NCBI GenBank assembly: GCA_948567375.1
Contig: CAOYZS010000043.1
Location: forward strand, 59,348 to 123,347
Length of the DNA stretch: 64,000 nt
Direction: 5' to 3'
Origin: Lunularia cruciata
Taxonomy: Eukaryota > Streptophyta > Marchantiopsida > Lunulariales > Lunulariaceae
Shown: in pieces, positions 48,667 to 58,064 of the stretch
How positions within the stretch are numbered: the first letter of the stretch is position 1
How the letters are laid out: every line of letters starts with the position of its first letter
The notes under the pieces: generated by a model
Database searches by the model: none
Told to the model about the DNA's origin: nothing
Seen by the model: the letters and a program-made list of their open reading frames with translations, nothing else
Translations under genes and position numbers: made by a program

Positions 48667-51062
48667 CAGTAAAGCCCCACTGAGGTTTCAGCTTTTTCCG
48701 CCTGCGACGGACCGTCGTTTTTCTTACCACCGAACAGGTCGCTGAAGAAGCCACCGATCCCGCCATGAAATCCCATAACGCCGCCGGCCAGCGCACCAGG
48801 AACGCCGCCGACCGCTGCGCCGACGAGGCCGCCCTTCAGCGCGCCGCCCCATCCACCGCTGCGCCCCTGGCCGCTGCCGAGACCGGAGCTTGGGCTTGTG
48901 CCTCCGCTTGCCGGGCTGGATGATTTCGTTCCGCCGAATTCCGACGACAGGCCTGAGCCGATCTCGCTGCGCGTCCTTGATCGTTCACCGATGTCCCCGA
49001 CGCTGCCGCCGGCCATCTCGCCAACGCTGTCGGCTTTCTTGTCGGTGAGCCCACTCCAGAAACCGCCGAGACCAGACTTCGCCTCGTCATTGCCCCATCC
49101 TGAAACAGGACCGCCGACCTTTTCGGTCAGGCCAGACAGGGATGAATACCGGGAAACGGAGCCATCGGCGTTGCGCGACAGCCTTGATCCATCGGTCGCG
49201 ATACCCTCGGTCGCCTTGCCACTCCAGACGTCCATGCCTGTCGCCCTGGGTGTCGAGGTGCCGACTTCGGACAGGGCCGGCGCGTATCCTGCCGGAGCGG
49301 CCGGGAAATCAGGTTTGGCTGGCGCGGCGGGGAATGACGGTGTTGCCGGCTGCGCGTAGGCCGACGGCGTGATCGACGGCTCTTCGATGTTGGCGACGAG
49401 GCCCGGCTGATTTGGAAGGGACGCGACGTCCTCAGCGAGATTGAGACCTTGCTGTTCAGCGACATCATCCGCGAGGTTGGAAACCTCCTGATCGGAATAG
49501 ACGTGCGCCGATCCGGCAGCTGGCGCGGATGTCGGTTGCGTTGCTGCCGTCGCGGCAAAGCCGAGTGCTGGAGCGCTGGCGATCTGCGCAGATGCGACGG
49601 CCGGCGCGCCAAGGCCGGACGCAACATCCATGCTTGGCGCGGCCGATACGGCTGGCGCTCCGAAGCGCCCCATGTCGAAGCCTGCTGTTTGCGTGGCCGC
49701 CGCCGGCTCGCCGAAGCGTCCCATGTCAAAACTGCCGACGTTGGCCTGTGGCGCGGTTTGTGCTGTTGCGGCGGCATCTGCCTCAAGACCTGCCTGAGCT
49801 GCCGCCTGTGGCGATGCCGAGATGGTCTGCGGTGCCGCTTGGCTGAGAGCGGCCTGCATGGTGTCGGGTGTGAAGGATGTCGTCTGAACGGATCTGACGG
49901 GAACGCCTCCGGGATTGACCGGTGAAGCTGGTGCTTCCGCTATCGGTGCCTCCGGCGCTGCGAGCTGCGGACGCGCTTCCGGCACGGGTGCGATACCGAT
50001 CGGGACGGGAGGTGAGTAACCGAGGCCGGAGTTCATCTCCTCGTTATACCGGTTCATCTCCTGCTTGGCGTAGTCGGAGAGACCTGTCATTTCGGAGGTG
50101 TTCTGAAGGCCGGTGCCGTAGCCGGCGTTCATGTCGACATGCATGTGCTGCGGAAACTTGCCGAGCCCGCTGTTGATGCCGATCGCCGCAGGCTTCGAGT
50201 AGAGAGCGCTGTCGACGAGATTGTCCATCTGCTTTTCGTCGAGGTCGCGCGTCCTGACATCGAACGCCTCGCCCGGCGTGTGCGTCAGGTTCGACAAGCC
50301 GTGCTGACCATGCGTGGCCGTCATCGTCATCGTCTGGTCAGGGCCAAGGGTGCGCGCCATCTCGGAGGCTGCGAACTGCGCATCCGGCTTCATGCCGCCG
50401 AAGCCGCGCTCAGCTGCCGGGCTGGAGAAATCGAACTCCCCCGCCGAGATGTTGCGGCCGGGCGCGCCGTCGACATCGTCCGGACCTTGATACAGGCCAC
50501 CGCGCGACGTCTGTGTATCGTCGGTGTAGTCGGTCTCTGCCTGCGTGACCGCGCCCGGCTGGATGTCGGCGCGACGGTAAGGCGATGCAGCGGCGCGCTG
50601 GACGACGGAGGCAATCTCCTTTTCGGGGAGCGAATAGAATTCGTGCGCGCCGATGTCGCCGAGCTTGGCGTCTTCCGTCGCCCATCCAGCCTTGGCGGCC
50701 TTCGTCTTGTAGTTCGTCGCGCCGGGCGCGGGGTTCTCGATGGTGCCGCCCAGGATGCCGTCGGCGACGTCGAGCGCGTTCTGCCAGCCGGCAGGATCTT
50801 CCGTCGGTGCGTTGGCGACGGCCTTAGCGTTGGGGTCTTTCGGGTTTGCGAAGGAATACTGCCCGTATTTCTTGCTGGTCGAACCGTAGACCGCATCGGC
50901 CACGGACACGCCGCCGATCGCCGCGCGGGTGAGCGCGGTGTAGCCGACGGCGGCCTGACCGATCGGACCCTGGTTGCGCGCCTCACCATAGACCATGGCG
51001 GCCAAGGCTGCGCGATCGTCGCTCTGGCTGTCGTCTTCAACGATGTCTGCGACTGTCGGCAT
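48666..51062 (-). CDS. Virion-associated wall hydrolase: SleB-like plus M15-like domains
   Basis: 798 residues. The N-terminal 17-160 region resembles SleB/CwlJ hydrolases (MVYGEARNQGPIGQAAVGY with E27, QYSFANP). Residues about 215-315 resemble a D-Ala-D-Ala peptidase (M15): HTPGEAFDVR (H261, D268) and HMHVD (H306, H308, D310). From about 340 it is Ala/Pro/Gly-rich, low complexity, ending in a Gly-rich membrane-friendly stretch. Probably opens the wall during DNA ejection. The stop overlaps the next gene as TGATG. Confidence 0.7.
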   Translation of the reverse strand: MPTVADIVEDDSQSDDRAALAAMVYGEARNQGPIGQAAVGYTALTRAAIGGVSVADAVYGSTSKKYGQYSFANPKDPNAKAVANAPTEDPAGWQNALDVADGILGGTIENPAPGATNYKTKAAKAGWATEDAKLGDIGAHEFYSLPEKEIASVVQRAAASPYRRADIQPGAVTQAETDYTDDTQTSRGGLYQGPDDVDGAPGRNISAGEFDFSSPAAERGFGGMKPDAQFAASEMARTLGPDQTMTMTATHGQHGLSNLTHTPGEAFDVRTRDLDEKQMDNLVDSALYSKPAAIGINSGLGKFPQHMHVDMNAGYGTGLQNTSEMTGLSDYAKQEMNRYNEEMNSGLGYSPPVPIGIAPVPEARPQLAAPEAPIAEAPASPVNPGGVPVRSVQTTSFTPDTMQAALSQAAPQTISASPQAAAQAGLEADAAATAQTAPQANVGSFDMGRFGEPAAATQTAGFDMGRFGAPAVSAAPSMDVASGLGAPAVASAQIASAPALGFAATAATQPTSAPAAGSAHVYSDQEVSNLADDVAEQQGLNLAEDVASLPNQPGLVANIEEPSITPSAYAQPATPSFPAAPAKPDFPAAPAGYAPALSEVGTSTPRATGMDVWSGKATEGIATDGSRLSRNADGSVSRYSSLSGLTEKVGGPVSGWGNDEAKSGLGGFWSGLTDKKADSVGEMAGGSVGDIGERSRTRSEIGSGLSSEFGGTKSSSPASGGTSPSSGLGSGQGRSGGWGGALKGGLVGAAVGGVPGALAGGVMGFHGGIGGFFSDLFGGKKNDGPSQAEKAETSVGLY

Positions 51063-51190
51063 CAGGCGGCCCGCTTTTCACGCTTGGGGATGCCGCGCAC
51101 TGGCGCTGCGATCTCTTCGGTCTTCGGCGCGCTCGTGGCGACCGGAGCCGCCGCGAGATCTTCAAGGATCTTCCGGTTGGCGTCATCCAC
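51062..51190 (-). CDS. Tiny ORF between virion genes (42 aa), GTG start
   Basis: GTG at 51190 has GGAGG eight bases upstream and lies in the end of the preceding gene; the stop overlaps the next ATG as TGATG. Product VDDANRKILEDLAAAPVATS ... KREKRAA. The tight coupling on both sides supports translation. Function unknown. Confidence 0.5.
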   Translation of the reverse strand: MDDANRKILEDLAAAPVATSAPKTEEIAAPVRGIPKREKRAA

Positions 51191-52829
51191 CGAGAAGCCC
51201 TCCTATCGCCGTGCCGATGCCGCCGATGATCGAATTCCCGACGCCGTCCTTCTGCGTGGATGTGCCGGACTTGGAATAGGGAACGCCTGTCGTGATGCCG
51301 GAGAGCCAGTTCAGCTGCTCGTATGGGTACTTCGTCTTGTCGGCAAACTGGCCCATCTTCGCATCGATGTCGGCCTGCTGGAGCGCGTTCAGCTCCTTGC
51401 CGTAACCGAGCTGGTCGGCGGCCTTGGCCTGAAGCGATGCTTGGCTGGCCTGCCCGAGCTTCGTCTGCGCGTCGGCCCAATTGAGCCCCTGGTTGAACTG
51501 CTGGTCCTGCGCGCCGAGCGTGGCGTTCGTCTTGTTGATGCTCTCCGCCGACAGCGCGCCGGCATTCTTGGTGTACTGGTCGGAAAGGCCGGAGGCCATG
51601 CTGTAGAGCTGGTTCTCGCCGGACATCAGGCCGCCTGCGCTGTCCTTCATTGCACCGGCCGTGTCCAGGCCGAGCTGACGGGTCAGCGCTGCATCTGCCT
51701 GCGCGGAATTGCTGAGCGCGCCCGTATATCCCAGGGTGCTGCTGTTCTTCGAGTTCTGGATGCTCGCCGTCTGCGCGCCGGAGTTCAGGAGGTTACTGCG
51801 ATCCGAGTTCAGAACCTCCAGGTCGCGGCCCGTCAGGTTCGACAGGCTGCTGTCCTTGGCCGACTGGATGCCCGACAGGGAGTTGCCCGAGGTGATCAGG
51901 TTCCCACGATCGGCATTCAATTGCGTGAGGGCGCTGTTGTAGCCGTTCATGTTGGCGGTGTTGGAGATGTCCTGAATACCCTTGGATGTCGCCTGATCGA
52001 ACATGCCCTGCGCGACGCCATGGCGAGATCCGCCGAACGCGCCGGCCGCGCGCGCCGCATCGGTGCCGGCCGTCGCGGCGATCGAGCGCTGCTTGTTGAA
52101 GTCGCTGAGGTTGGTGTCCTTGACCAGTGACAGGAACGGGTTCATCCGGTCGGAGATCGCTTGCGTGTTGGTGCCGTCGAGCGCCGCCGCCTTCTGGATC
52201 ATGTCGGCGGCCGACGTGAAGCCCTTGCCGCTGTCGGTCAGGCCTGTCGCCAGCGTGTCGCGGATGCTGTTGCCGTTCATGGCTGCTGCCTGATCGGTCA
52301 GGCCTGTCGCCTTGTCGTAGGCACCGTTCGCACCAGCCATGCCGCTGTTCAGCGTGTTGCGGACCTGCTCGCCGACGCCGAGCTGAAGGTTCTTGGCCTG
52401 ATCCTGCGACGCCTTCAGTGAATCGGGCAAGGACTTGTAGATGTCCATTGCGTTCTGGGTCGAGCCGCCGAGCGCCGCCGCCTTGTCGAGCTGGCCGGCA
52501 GATTGACCCATGCTGTCGAGGAAGCTGTTGTGACCGAGATCCAGTGTCCGGTTGGCGGCATCGTAGGTCGTCTTGCCCTTGTCCATCGTGTCGAGCAGGC
52601 TGTTCGCCTGATTGATGTTCTCCTTGGCGAGAGCATCCTGCCCGTTGATGTTCTTCAGGGCGTTCGTGTAGTTGGCGTTGGTGCCGGCGGTCAGCTTGCC
52701 CTTGTAGGGCGTGTATTTGCTGTTGTTCACCAGCTTCGTCGCATCGGCGATGATCTTCTTGGAGCTGTTCTCCAGGTAGGACGGGATGCCCGATTCCGTC
52801 GTGGTCTTGCTTCCGAACATGCCGCTCAT
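51183..52829 (-). CDS. Low-complexity internal virion protein (548 aa)
   Basis: Start MSGMFGSKTTTESGIPSYLE with GAGGG upstream. Composition is dominated by Ala, Ser, Gly, Asn, Gln and Thr with repeated helical segments and a Gly/Ile hydrophobic C-terminus (SIIGGIGTAIGGLLGG). This is typical of podovirus ejection proteins that form a trans-periplasmic channel. No enzymatic motif. Confidence 0.6.
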   Translation of the reverse strand: MSGMFGSKTTTESGIPSYLENSSKKIIADATKLVNNSKYTPYKGKLTAGTNANYTNALKNINGQDALAKENINQANSLLDTMDKGKTTYDAANRTLDLGHNSFLDSMGQSAGQLDKAAALGGSTQNAMDIYKSLPDSLKASQDQAKNLQLGVGEQVRNTLNSGMAGANGAYDKATGLTDQAAAMNGNSIRDTLATGLTDSGKGFTSAADMIQKAAALDGTNTQAISDRMNPFLSLVKDTNLSDFNKQRSIAATAGTDAARAAGAFGGSRHGVAQGMFDQATSKGIQDISNTANMNGYNSALTQLNADRGNLITSGNSLSGIQSAKDSSLSNLTGRDLEVLNSDRSNLLNSGAQTASIQNSKNSSTLGYTGALSNSAQADAALTRQLGLDTAGAMKDSAGGLMSGENQLYSMASGLSDQYTKNAGALSAESINKTNATLGAQDQQFNQGLNWADAQTKLGQASQASLQAKAADQLGYGKELNALQQADIDAKMGQFADKTKYPYEQLNWLSGITTGVPYSKSGTSTQKDGVGNSIIGGIGTAIGGLLGG

Positions 52830-52901
52830 CGGGTCTTCCCTCTTGGTGAAATGAAGAGACGAAAACACGTAGGCGCGTTATAGCGCGGAAGCCCGGCCTT
52901 G

Positions 52902-53363
52902 TCAGCCCTCCGGCTCATAGCGGAACAGGACGTTCGCGCCGACGTTCTGGCCGCCGGCCTTCTCCAGGAAGTTGACCTTGCGCCCCTCGTCCTTGCCGGA
53001 GTTCACGCTGATGATCAGGTTGACCTTCAGGTCCGTCGCGATCCGGCGCATTTCGGCGAGCAGCATCTTGCCGGCCCCGCTCCCGCGATAGGCGCGCATG
53101 ACGATGTAGAACTTGTTGCTGAGGAACTGCGCCTTCGGAGCCCATGGCATCGCGTTGGCATCGATCGCTGCGAAGCCGATCAGCTTGTTGTCCTGAACGG
53201 CGATGATCGCGAAGCCCTTGGCGATCAATTCAATGATCTCGTGATAGATGAAGGGCTTCTCGATGGGCGGCAGGTAGCTGTCGCTGTCGTCCTTGCCGTC
53301 TTCAAGGACTCTGATGATCGCGTTCAGGTGTTCTGGACGCGCAAACATGACCGTGCATTTCAT
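52902..53363 (-). CDS. GNAT-family acetyltransferase
   Basis: 153 residues with the acetyl-CoA-binding motif A MRAYRGSGAGKMLLAEMRRIA (R/Q-x-x-G-x-G/A-like, about 89-108) after an IGFAAIDANAM strand. CAGGAG precedes the ATG. Located among structural genes and downstream of repeat copy 6. Phages of this type carry similar GNATs near head/tail genes, and the substrate is unknown. Confidence 0.75.
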   Translation of the reverse strand: MKCTVMFARPEHLNAIIRVLEDGKDDSDSYLPPIEKPFIYHEIIELIAKGFAIIAVQDNKLIGFAAIDANAMPWAPKAQFLSNKFYIVMRAYRGSGAGKMLLAEMRRIATDLKVNLIISVNSGKDEGRKVNFLEKAGGQNVGANVLFRYEPEG

Positions 53364-53377
53364 GGCTCTCTCCTGAA

Positions 53378-53400
53378 AAGTGTGTCCCGAGGATACACTT
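53378..53400 (-). repeat. 23-bp oriented palindrome, copy 6
   Basis: Arms AAGTGTGTCC and GGATACACTT, spacer CGA, between the 80-residue gene and the GNAT gene, just before the GNAT SD. Confidence 0.85.
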
Positions 53401-53414
53401 TCGAGATACCACGA

Positions 53415-53657
53415 TCAGGCCAGCCTTCCCACCTTTTTGAAATCGGAGATCAGCGTCCCTACGACCGTGCGCAGTTGCGCCAGCGTGGCCGTGTTGACGT
53501 CGAGGTCGCGCAGGCCGATCGGCGGCATGTTGGCGATGAGGTAGTTTCCAGGGTTGGCCGCCCGTTCAAGATCCGTCAACCGATTGTCGATGTCGGTCAG
53601 GATCTGCATCATGTCCTTTTCACTGTAGACCGGGCCGGGCTTGGATCGTAGGGTCAT
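53415..53657 (-). CDS. Small structural-region protein (80 aa)
   Basis: ATG overlaps the previous stop as ATGA. Helical start (EKDMMQILTDIDNRLTDLER) resembling a short coiled coil, then a small globular part. Possibly a tail or head-tail accessory. Function unknown. Confidence 0.55.
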   Translation of the reverse strand: MTLRSKPGPVYSEKDMMQILTDIDNRLTDLERAANPGNYLIANMPPIGLRDLDVNTATLAQLRTVVGTLISDFKKVGRLA

Positions 53658-55432
53658 TGACCGCTCCTTCTTCCTCGTGGTGCGAGCGCGATGCGCGGCT
53701 TGCCGAGGCGGAACTCCGTCCCTTTTTCATTGGACGCCATCTCGAAAGATACGGCGCGGCCGGTCATGCGCGGGTGGATCTTCTCGGTGCCGACGGTAAA
53801 GGGGAAGTCCTTACTCACCTTCTCCTCGCCCTGCGGATAGTTCTTCACGTAGATCCTGATGATGTGGTTTCCGCTGATGCGCTTGAAGTCGAACACCATG
53901 CGCGTGATCGTCATGATCATGCTGCCGTCGGAGATATCCACGAACGCGCTGCGGAGCGAGTATGGCAAGGCCTCGTCGGCATCGTCGAGGCCGTATTCAT
54001 GGACGCGGATCTCGCCGGCTTCTGTGGTGCCGACCGGATACTGGATGAACTGGTCGTCGTCGATCCAGGTCGAGCGCGCCTGATCGCCCGGCCACCAGAT
54101 GGCGTTGCCGCCGTCGTCCTGAAGAGCGATCGTCCGGTTGAGGCCACCCGATGGGGTTTCGGCGTAGGACCAGATGATCTCCCTGAAGCGCTTGTTCTCG
54201 CCGGCTGCGATGATCAGGGATTGCGCAAAGGCGATATCAGGATCGCTGTCGCTGTCGCCAAAGAGGAATTCCTGCATCGAGCAAGGGACGCGCGTGACCG
54301 TGCCGTCATACCGGTAAAAACCAGTCTTCCCCATCCAGTAGGCGATATCGTCGATGGCGGCTATCGCATGGGGAGCAATAAGCCCACAGTTTCCGTCGAC
54401 GAAAGTGAGCGAGTAGATGAAGGGCTGGCCGAGGAAGCGCAGGGTGTAGACGGACGTGTCCGTCAGGATCAATCTCCCGAGCCCGGTCTTCTTGGTCCCG
54501 ACGAGCCTTGTTCCGCTCTCGGCGCGCTTGTCGCCCGCATAGTTTGCCTCCGTCGGTATCCATTGCTGATTGTTCTCCTGATCCGACCAGCGCACCAGCA
54601 GCGGGTCGAATATCCCGCCGATGTCCGTTGATCCAAGTGCGATGAGAATACGATCCTCCTCAGACACGAAGAGGGAGCCAACCTGCGACGGAGCGCCAGG
54701 AAGAACGGAGGCCTTGATGAACGGGCCGTCGGCGAACACCCATTGGAAGATGGGGCTCCCGTAGAAGCAGGCGACGAGGTCTTCGCCCCAATGGTCGAGC
54801 GACCAGATCCTTGCCGGGTTGCCATCGTTGTCGGTGATCGACAGGCCAGACGGAAGGTATTTGCCGAAGGTGACGGTCTGGTCTGCCCCGCCGTAGGCCG
54901 TCGGCGAAAACGACCCGGTGCCGTAGTCGGAGCCGGAGATGAACGTCGCGATCGTGCCGGTGTCGATCTCATAGTAATCGACGTCGATCACCCTGACGAT
55001 GTATGAGCCGTTCACCAGGACGCCGCCGGCCGGCTTGTCGAAGGCGAATACGACGCGGTCTCCCGTCTTTCTGCCGTGGGCGATCTGACGGACGCGCACC
55101 TTGCTGGAGCCTGCGGTGTAGAAGAAGGGGTTCGTCAGGGTGCCGGCAGACGTCAACGGGGTGATGTCGTAAAGCTCCTCGTCGACGATGACGAACAAGC
55201 CGTATTCCGTGCCGTAGGCGGCCAGCCGGGTGCCGTCGAGGGCGCGCCACGAGACTGCCCCGCGTGGCGCGCCGACGAGCCGCTGAACGAACGGCTGAGA
55301 TCCGCCGATCTTCTGCGGCTTCCCCTTCCAGAAGCGCACGTTCTTCCCGGCGACGAACTGGCCGGTCGCGTCGTAGGGGCTGTCTTCTGTGTTGATGCCC
55401 GGCTGAAAGCTCAGAGGCGTCAGGTCTTGCAT
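53654..55432 (-). CDS. Tail/head-tail structural protein (P22 gp10-like stabilisation type)
   Basis: 592 residues. Starts MQDLTPLSFQPGINTEDSPY; the segment RFWKGKPQKIGGSQPF and repeated beta-strand units (GSLFVSEEDRILIALGS; IAYWMGKTGFYRYDG) suggest a beta-propeller-like podovirus tail protein, as in P22-type packaged-DNA stabilisation or tail hub proteins. Start lies one base after the upstream stop. The specific gp10 analogy is uncertain. Confidence 0.6.
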   Translation of the reverse strand: MQDLTPLSFQPGINTEDSPYDATGQFVAGKNVRFWKGKPQKIGGSQPFVQRLVGAPRGAVSWRALDGTRLAAYGTEYGLFVIVDEELYDITPLTSAGTLTNPFFYTAGSSKVRVRQIAHGRKTGDRVVFAFDKPAGGVLVNGSYIVRVIDVDYYEIDTGTIATFISGSDYGTGSFSPTAYGGADQTVTFGKYLPSGLSITDNDGNPARIWSLDHWGEDLVACFYGSPIFQWVFADGPFIKASVLPGAPSQVGSLFVSEEDRILIALGSTDIGGIFDPLLVRWSDQENNQQWIPTEANYAGDKRAESGTRLVGTKKTGLGRLILTDTSVYTLRFLGQPFIYSLTFVDGNCGLIAPHAIAAIDDIAYWMGKTGFYRYDGTVTRVPCSMQEFLFGDSDSDPDIAFAQSLIIAAGENKRFREIIWSYAETPSGGLNRTIALQDDGGNAIWWPGDQARSTWIDDDQFIQYPVGTTEAGEIRVHEYGLDDADEALPYSLRSAFVDISDGSMIMTITRMVFDFKRISGNHIIRIYVKNYPQGEEKVSKDFPFTVGTEKIHPRMTGRAVSFEMASNEKGTEFRLGKPRIALAPRGRRSGQ

Positions 55433-55433
55433 G

Positions 55434-56516
55434 TCACCAGTTCTCCTGCGCCCAGACAAGCTCGACGGGCTGCGCGCTGTAGATCACGAATGTCTTCGCG
55501 CCAGCCAGTGTTCCGGGATTGGTGGAGAGGACGAAGGTCTTCTTCCCGTTCGCCGTGCCGGACGTCACATAGACGACCGTCCCCTGTATCCGTGCATCCG
55601 TGTCGTTGTCGGTCGCGCGCGTCCATGCGCCGGCCGCCACGATGTAGATGCCGTTCTGGATGGGGTCGGTCTGCGCCCTTACGAGGACGCGGTCCCCGGC
55701 CACGACGGATACCGCGTCGATTGTCTGCGCGCCGGACAGGGTGATGTTGCCGGTCGTGGCGACCTTCACCTCCGCCTTCCAGGACAGGTTCGACGACAGC
55801 GCGTCGACGTACCGCTTCGTCGCGGCTTCGAGCGGGGATGCGGGGTCTCGTGACAGGCTCATCGCCAGAGCGGAAGCGATGCCGGAGACCGACAGGGAGG
55901 CGAAGGATGACAGGCCGGTGCCGGTAAAGGTGACGGCTGTCGATGTTGTCGCCTTCATCGAGACGCCCTCAGCCGCCTCGAAGGTGACAGGACCGTTGAA
56001 GTCGGCCGTCCCGTTGAACACGGCGGCTTCGGTCACTTCGAGCTTCCGCGCCTTGGCAAGGCCGGAAGCAGTGATGTCGGTGAAGCTCTGGTTGGCGTTG
56101 GTCGATCCGCCGATCGTCGTCGATTGAGACGTCAGATAGATGTTCGACCCGTCGACGAGAATGCTTGTGGTGCCGCCGGCCGGAATGACGCGCGCCGCGC
56201 CGACACCGGTCGAGACGCGAAGCTCGAAGCCGCCCGTTGTCAGGTTGACGATCTGATAGCCGCGCTTCATCTGCGGGAAGACGATGACCTGATCCGAGAC
56301 GAGGTTGCCGGTGACTTTGATCACGCCGGCCGTCGTTTCGTCCGGCGCGTAGTTCTCGCGGTTCAAGGCGTATGATCCGCCGGAAACGACCAGTTCGATC
56401 GTTCCGAAGGCGAGGTCGACCTTGTCCAGGGTTTGGTTCATCACCGCGCCCCAGAAGCCCTTTGCCTCGTTCGCGCCCTGCTTCGCAAGGCCGAGGTTTA
56501 CAGTTGGGATAGGCAT
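55434..56516 (-). CDS. Tail fibre protein (360 aa)
   Basis: Beta-rich, with the phage-fibre pattern DPASPLEAATKRYVDAL, then WKAEVKVATTGNITLSG and DRVLVRAQTDPIQNGIYIV, common in tail fibre knobs and side-fibre proteins. N-terminal residues probably attach to the tail. AAGGAGCGCC lies upstream of the ATG. Immediately precedes the 592-residue tail protein. Confidence 0.7.
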   Translation of the reverse strand: MPIPTVNLGLAKQGANEAKGFWGAVMNQTLDKVDLAFGTIELVVSGGSYALNRENYAPDETTAGVIKVTGNLVSDQVIVFPQMKRGYQIVNLTTGGFELRVSTGVGAARVIPAGGTTSILVDGSNIYLTSQSTTIGGSTNANQSFTDITASGLAKARKLEVTEAAVFNGTADFNGPVTFEAAEGVSMKATTSTAVTFTGTGLSSFASLSVSGIASALAMSLSRDPASPLEAATKRYVDALSSNLSWKAEVKVATTGNITLSGAQTIDAVSVVAGDRVLVRAQTDPIQNGIYIVAAGAWTRATDNDTDARIQGTVVYVTSGTANGKKTFVLSTNPGTLAGAKTFVIYSAQPVELVWAQENW

Positions 56517-56528
56517 TGAAGGCGCTCC

Positions 56529-56816
56529 TTATGTGAGGTCGATCCAGAAATCGCCCGAGCCGGTGTCGGTCCATTCGAACAGGTGATCCGTCGCGCTGTC
56601 CATCCACAGATCCCCGTAGCGCGCGTTGGCATGCGGAGCCGCGCCTGCGGTGCGCTTCACGCCGGTCCTGTCGAGCTTCTTCGAGTTCCCGGCGATATCC
56701 GTTGCGTAGAGATCGAACGCGCCGTCTGCGGTCTGCGCTGCCGTCATGACGAAGTAGATGGCGGATGGGTTGCCGGATGCGGCCGGCGCGGCTGTAACTT
56801 TTCTGATGTCGACCAT
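56529..56816 (-). CDS. Small tail-associated protein (95 aa)
   Basis: Start MVDIRKVTAAPAASGNPSAI with AAGGAG upstream. Contains a Trp/Asp motif (ARYGDLWMDSATDHLFEWTD) seen in small phage adhesin or fibre-linked proteins. Sits between adhesin and fibre genes. Confidence 0.55.
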   Translation of the reverse strand: MVDIRKVTAAPAASGNPSAIYFVMTAAQTADGAFDLYATDIAGNSKKLDRTGVKRTAGAAPHANARYGDLWMDSATDHLFEWTDTGSGDFWIDLT

Positions 56817-56827
56817 GGTCAGGCTCC

Positions 56828-57631
56828 TTAATAGATCCACTCGAAGCGGGCGAAGCCCTTGCGTCCGTCGCCGCCCTTGGCTGCAACGCTCGCGCCGGAC
56901 TGGTTCGACGATCCCGATCCACCGGAGCCGTACCCGACGCCGTCGTCACCGGCAGAGATCGGAGGAACGCCGCCGCCTGTGATCGAGCCCCTTGGCTTTC
57001 CGCCAGTGCCAGACTTGTTGGAGCCGCCCTTGCCCGACGCCCCGGTGCCGGCCGTGCCGACCTGGGTTGCGATGCCGTTGCCGCCATGCTCCGATGCGCC
57101 GATGACCGCGACCGATGCCAAGGCGGTGCCGGTGATCACGCCGCCCTCGCCGCCCGGGATACCGTAGACCGCTGTCCCGGGTGAAGATGGCGTGTAGTCC
57201 GGAGCCTTGCCTTCGCCGAAGATCAGCGTCCCGATGCCGGTGAGGTTGATCGTGGTCGCGCCGCCGTCGAGCGCATCCGTCTGGCTTCCCGCGCCGCCGG
57301 CTCCGATGGCCGCCGAGATGGCAGAGACGGACGTCAGGTCGACCAGTGCCTGCCCTGCGAAGCCCGAGCCGCCGCCGGGCGCGCCATGGTTCCACGAGAC
57401 GCCGTTGTTGTTACCGCCTGCGCCGCCGCCGCCCGATGCCGTGATGCGCACCTTGCGCGCGCCGGCCGGGATCGTGACGGTGTTCGGCCCTACGGTATCG
57501 ACGACCGTCTCGGTTTCAGGACTGCCGGACGCCCGGCGAAACCACGAGGACGTTGCGGAGCGATAGACGAACTGCGCGCCATCTGCGCGATTAAAGATCT
57601 GTCCGTTGGCGGGAGTGGTCGGCCATGTCAT
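56828..57631 (-). CDS. Glycine-rich adhesin/fibre tip (267 aa)
   Basis: Start MTWPTTPANGQIFNRADG. From about residue 65 on it is built of Gly-rich runs (GGGGAGGNNNG; GGSNKSGTGG; GSGGSGSSNQSG) between short beta strands, like the polyglycine lattices of receptor-binding tail tips. It ends FARFEWIY, probably a packing segment. Likely binds the host surface and evolves fast. Confidence 0.65.
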   Translation of the reverse strand: MTWPTTPANGQIFNRADGAQFVYRSATSSWFRRASGSPETETVVDTVGPNTVTIPAGARKVRITASGGGGAGGNNNGVSWNHGAPGGGSGFAGQALVDLTSVSAISAAIGAGGAGSQTDALDGGATTINLTGIGTLIFGEGKAPDYTPSSPGTAVYGIPGGEGGVITGTALASVAVIGASEHGGNGIATQVGTAGTGASGKGGSNKSGTGGKPRGSITGGGVPPISAGDDGVGYGSGGSGSSNQSGASVAAKGGDGRKGFARFEWIY

Positions 57632-57635
57632 GGGA

Positions 57636-58064
57636 TCACCTCAGAGGGAGAAGAATGAAGATCGGTGCGCCGGCTTCGGCCGGAAATGAAACAGTGAAGT
57701 CCGAATTCTCCATTATCACGTTCTCGCCGAAATCCACGCATCGGATCGCGCGCTTGTTGTCGGCATTGTAGATCAGTGCCGCGCCGATCGAGGCCGTGAT
57801 GTTCGGGAAGGTGATGCTGTCGAAGCGGATCTCGGCGACGTTGGTCTCGCCGGCCTTCGGCCATCCCGTCGCGGTGAAGAGGCGCAGGCCGCCCGTCACG
57901 TAGTTGGAGCCGATCACCTCGCCTTCGTTCGTGTATTCCTCCAGGTCAGGCGACATGACGTCCCTGTCCGTGTAGAGCGCGATCCGGATGTCGTCCTTCG
58001 TGAAATCGTGAAGGGCGTAGAACAGGTCGAGGAAGAAGGATTTGCACATCCCGTTGTAGGGCAT
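57636..58064 (-). CDS. Hypothetical structural protein (142 aa)
   Basis: ATG overlaps the preceding stop (TGATG). MPYNGMCKSFFLDLFYALHD then RIALYTDRDVMSPDLEEYTN; a form seen as small podovirus virion proteins near tail fibre genes. No enzymatic motif. Confidence 0.55.
   Translation of the reverse strand: MPYNGMCKSFFLDLFYALHDFTKDDIRIALYTDRDVMSPDLEEYTNEGEVIGSNYVTGGLRLFTATGWPKAGETNVAEIRFDSITFPNITASIGAALIYNADNKRAIRCVDFGENVIMENSDFTVSFPAEAGAPIFILLPLR

Noticed and set aside
50139-52130. 663-codon plus frame over virion genes
   Set aside because: Antisense shadow of two coupled minus-strand genes.
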